Positions 6,339-7,852 of a DNA stretch of 7,852 bases are shown here, piece after piece. How positions within the stretch are numbered: position 1 is the stretch's first letter; every line of letters begins with the position of its first letter. The notes under the pieces were generated by a model, which was not told the DNA's origin, ran no database searches, and was given only the letters and a program-made list of their open reading frames with translations. The stretch comes from an uncultured Mitsuokella sp. (GTDB lineage Bacteria; Bacillota; Negativicutes; Selenomonadales; Selenomonadaceae), in the NCBI GenBank assembly GCA_900770895.1, contig CAAGMF010000050.1:1-7852 (forward strand), in the 5' to 3' direction. The position numbers were made by a program, and so were the translations under genes.

Positions 6339-6382
6339 AAAAAGAAAAGCCCCCCCGGAGAGTAGCTACCTCTCCAGGGGGC
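6339..6382 (-). terminator. Strong Rho-independent terminator after the acyltransferase gene
   Basis: Read on the minus strand, a GC-rich stem is formed by GCCCCC-T-GGAGAG (6382-6370) and CTCTCCGGGGGGGC (6362-6349) with a 7-nt loop (GTAGCTA). It is followed by TTTTCTTTTT (6348-6339). The stem also forms on the plus strand but without a T run, so it acts mainly on leftward transcription, insulating the CinA-like gene. Confidence 0.9.
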
Positions 6383-6411
6383 ACTGTTCCATAGGAACTA
6401 TCCAGCTTCCA
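6339..6411 (-). ncRNA. Candidate small RNA between acyltransferase and CinA-like genes
   Basis: A good promoter (6418-6446) would start a transcript near 6411 that ends at the strong terminator, giving about 70 nt. Upstream of the terminator stem is a small hairpin GTTCC-TAT-GGAAC (6398-6386). There is no open frame starting inside it. I recognise no known RNA family. It may equally be just the acyltransferase 3' UTR with a chance promoter. Confidence 0.35.
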
Positions 6412-6417
6412 AACTAT

Positions 6418-6446
6418 AGTATATCGCTTCCGATTCAGCTTTTCAA
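6418..6446 (-). promoter_or_regulatory. Internal promoter for the candidate small RNA
   Basis: The minus strand shows TTGAAA (6441-6446), a 17-bp spacer and TATACT (6418-6423), one mismatch in each box. It lies after the acyltransferase stop and only about 35 nt before the terminator stem, so the only thing it could produce in this window is a short RNA. Confidence 0.5.
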
Positions 6447-6491
6447 TCCCCTGTCCAATCAATGTACCTATCTGCCACAACGCATATGACC

Positions 6492-7574
6492 TCATGACAG
6501 ATATCGCAGAAACGCGAAGCGTGGCTTTCTGCTTAGTACTATTATGACATGACTGGACAAAATCGATAGTACCAAAACTACCAGGTATACTCCAAAAGAA
6601 CCTAAATTCACGATGGCATGCTTGCCACTACCCAAAAAGGCATTTGCCAGGAACAACCACCATGTGTGAATGTAGAAGATGAACATGCTCTGCTTTCGCA
6701 AGTAGCTCCAGATTGGCAAATCTGGCAGTTCCACGGCCTTGGAATAGAGAAAAATGCATATTGTCAAAGGCAGCAGCATGAAATAGCAGTCATGCATATA
6801 GCCATGCTGCGTTATACCTGAAAAGCTGGTCCCCATCACTTCTGCCAATAGAAGCACGAAGCCGCAAGCCATATATATTTTCAGCCTTGACAATGGTATA
6901 TGACAATTTCTCTGTGACAGATACGCTCCCACAAATACGAATAAGGCTCCGAAGCAAATCCCATTGCGCGGAGTGACGAATACTTTCTTCAGCCCCTTGG
7001 CAACTTCATAGCCAAAACTGCCATCAGGAAAGAAATATGCAAAGACACAATAGTACGGCTCGCCTATGAGTGCAACGACATACCCCATAAATGTCAACCA
7101 AAATATATTCCTCAGGCTGACATGCCAATAAAGCAATAGCGCCAGTATAATAACGGCTACCAACAGAGCCTGCAAAAACCACAACTGGAAATATGATCCC
7201 GCCATCACAGTATTTCTGATGGCCACCAATATGCCGTACGTGGCACCTTTTGCATGATGAACTGCCATCCAAAGGATGATGGGCAGGTATATCGCCGTCC
7301 ATACCATATAAAGCCGGAATATATGTATCAGATATCGTTTGATGCGCGCTCTGTCAAAATCATATAACGTTGTCTTGCGAAATAGCAAAAAACCCGACGC
7401 AATGAAGAAATATGGCACTGCTATGCGAGTCACTCCATTCGTCATAGCATAATTCAGATTATAAGACCATTCTTGCAATGGATGCGCATGCAATGTCACA
7501 ACCAATATGGCCATGATGAACTTCGCGACATCAAGGCCATTAAAATTCCCACTAGTATGGCTCGTATTTCCCAT
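6492..7574 (-). CDS. Acyltransferase family 3 integral membrane protein
   Basis: The 360-aa protein has around ten hydrophobic segments spread over its length. The N-terminus FNGLDVAKFIMAILVVTLHA (11-30) carries the family's conserved His (His29) in the first helix, and TRIAVPYFFIASGFLLF (49-65) is the typical second block with Arg50. This is the Acyl_transf_3 fold (OafA/WecH-like), which transfers acetyl or other acyl groups to cell-surface glycans or other exported molecules. The pattern also resembles the membrane domain of VanT-type serine racemases, but no racemase domain follows. The start at 7574 has GGGAG 11 nt upstream, a little distant. The gene is visibly more A/T-rich than the genes to its left, which may point to later acquisition. 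No glycan-synthesis neighbour is in view, so the acceptor is unknown. Its promoter has a G8 spacer. Confidence 0.85.
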   Translation of the reverse strand: MGNTSHTSGNFNGLDVAKFIMAILVVTLHAHPLQEWSYNLNYAMTNGVTRIAVPYFFIASGFLLFRKTTLYDFDRARIKRYLIHIFRLYMVWTAIYLPIILWMAVHHAKGATYGILVAIRNTVMAGSYFQLWFLQALLVAVIILALLLYWHVSLRNIFWLTFMGYVVALIGEPYYCVFAYFFPDGSFGYEVAKGLKKVFVTPRNGICFGALFVFVGAYLSQRNCHIPLSRLKIYMACGFVLLLAEVMGTSFSGITQHGYMHDCYFMLLPLTICIFLYSKAVELPDLPIWSYLRKQSMFIFYIHTWWLFLANAFLGSGKHAIVNLGSFGVYLVVLVLSILSSHVIIVLSRKPRFAFLRYLS

Positions 7575-7627
7575 CTGCTATACTGCTCCCGTCATTTCCC
7601 ATTTGAATTTGCTTAAAATACAGAAAC

Positions 7628-7656
7628 ATTATAGCATAGATGTCCCCCCCCACAAG
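7628..7656 (-). promoter_or_regulatory. Promoter of the acyltransferase gene with a G8 run in the spacer
   Basis: A perfect extended -10 (TGC + TATAAT, -10 at 7628-7633) is clear. The -35 is weak and falls around TCTTGTGG, with spacing of 16 to 18 bp depending on the box chosen. Eight consecutive G (plus-strand C, 7644-7651) sit in or at the edge of the spacer. The predicted leader is about 45 nt. Confidence 0.55.
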
Positions 7657-7712
7657 ACAATTATGCATATCACCAACTTTCTCATCTCACTAAAAAGTTG
7701 CTTCAAATCCCA

Positions 7713-7760
7713 AGCCTTCCCCTCAGGGGACGGTGTCAGCGTAGCTGACGAAAGAGGTGT
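7713..7760 (+). repeat. Double-hairpin intergenic repeat, copy C
   Basis: Hairpin 1 is CCTTCCCC-TCA-GGGGACGG (7715-7733) with one mismatch. Hairpin 2 is GTCAGC-GTA-GCTGAC (7735-7749), perfectly paired but different in sequence from copy B. The tail is GAAAGAGGTGT. Confidence 0.75.
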
Positions 7761-7802
7761 TCCGAGAAGTTGGAGAACATACTTAGTGTTTTCGACTTTC
7801 CA

Positions 7803-7850
7803 GCCTTCTCCTGAGGAGAAGGGGGGCCGCGTCAGCGGTGGATGAGCTGT
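7803..7850 (+). repeat. Double-hairpin intergenic repeat, copy D
   Basis: Hairpin 1 is CCTTCTCC-TGA-GGAGAAGG (7804-7822), perfectly paired. Hairpin 2 is CCGC-GTCA-GCGG (7827-7838), followed by TGGATGAGCTGT. It is about 90 bp from copy C, in the same orientation, and reaches nearly to the window end, so flanking sequence is missing. The stretch 7657-7852 shows no gene besides these repeats. Confidence 0.7.
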
Positions 7851-7852
7851 AG

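Noticed and set aside
6337..6495. A 52-codon minus-strand frame whose ATG overlaps the acyltransferase stop (ATGA), beginning MRSYALWQIG
   Set aside because: It has no Shine-Dalgarno site, runs through the internal promoter, and its last third is encoded by the terminator stem and T run (ending in TLRGGFSF), so it is probably read-through of RNA structure. It would deserve reconsideration if homologues with conserved residues before the terminator exist.
7507..7845. A 112-codon plus-strand frame through the acyltransferase start and repeats C and D
   Set aside because: Half is antisense to the acyltransferase gene and its promoter, and the rest is translation of the hairpin repeats.

Overview
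The window looks like a chromosomal segment of an anaerobic Bacillota, most likely a Negativicutes (Selenomonas/Mitsuokella-like) or a clostridial relative. I infer this from GC-rich genes with strong Shine-Dalgarno sites, a diderm-compatible mix of genes, and short two-hairpin intergenic repeats of a kind I associate with such genomes. The exact taxon cannot be fixed from the sequence. All protein genes lie on the minus strand, so the window reads from right to left.

Right part (7852 to 6339): two tandem copies of a double-hairpin repeat, then a promoter with an eight-G run in its spacer driving an integral membrane acyltransferase-3 family protein. After it comes a well-formed internal promoter, two small hairpins and a strong intrinsic terminator, which together could make a small RNA of about 70 nt. 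Middle (6295 to 5425): a stand-alone CinA N-terminal (MoaB/Mog-like, COG1058) protein with its own promoter and a palindrome at the expected transcription start.

Left part (5203 to 1): an RpiR-type regulator (HTH plus SIS domain) with its own promoter and terminator. Next is an operon of a lipoprotein amino-acid-binding protein, a HisM/GlnP-type permease, an ATPase, a cytidylate-kinase-like protein of unknown role, and a proline racemase/hydroxyproline epimerase family enzyme that runs off the left edge. Gaps inside the operon are 27, 12 and 13 nt, and the last two genes overlap by 23 nt. The operon promoter carries a perfect 18-bp palindrome just upstream of the -35 box and a degenerate copy across the -10 box.

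Taken together, the left part looks like a regulated system for taking up a free amino acid (perhaps proline, hydroxyproline or a D-amino acid) and changing its stereochemistry at C-alpha. The kinase-like protein is the unexplained member. Four copies of the double-hairpin repeat, all in the same orientation, sit in the gaps between genes.
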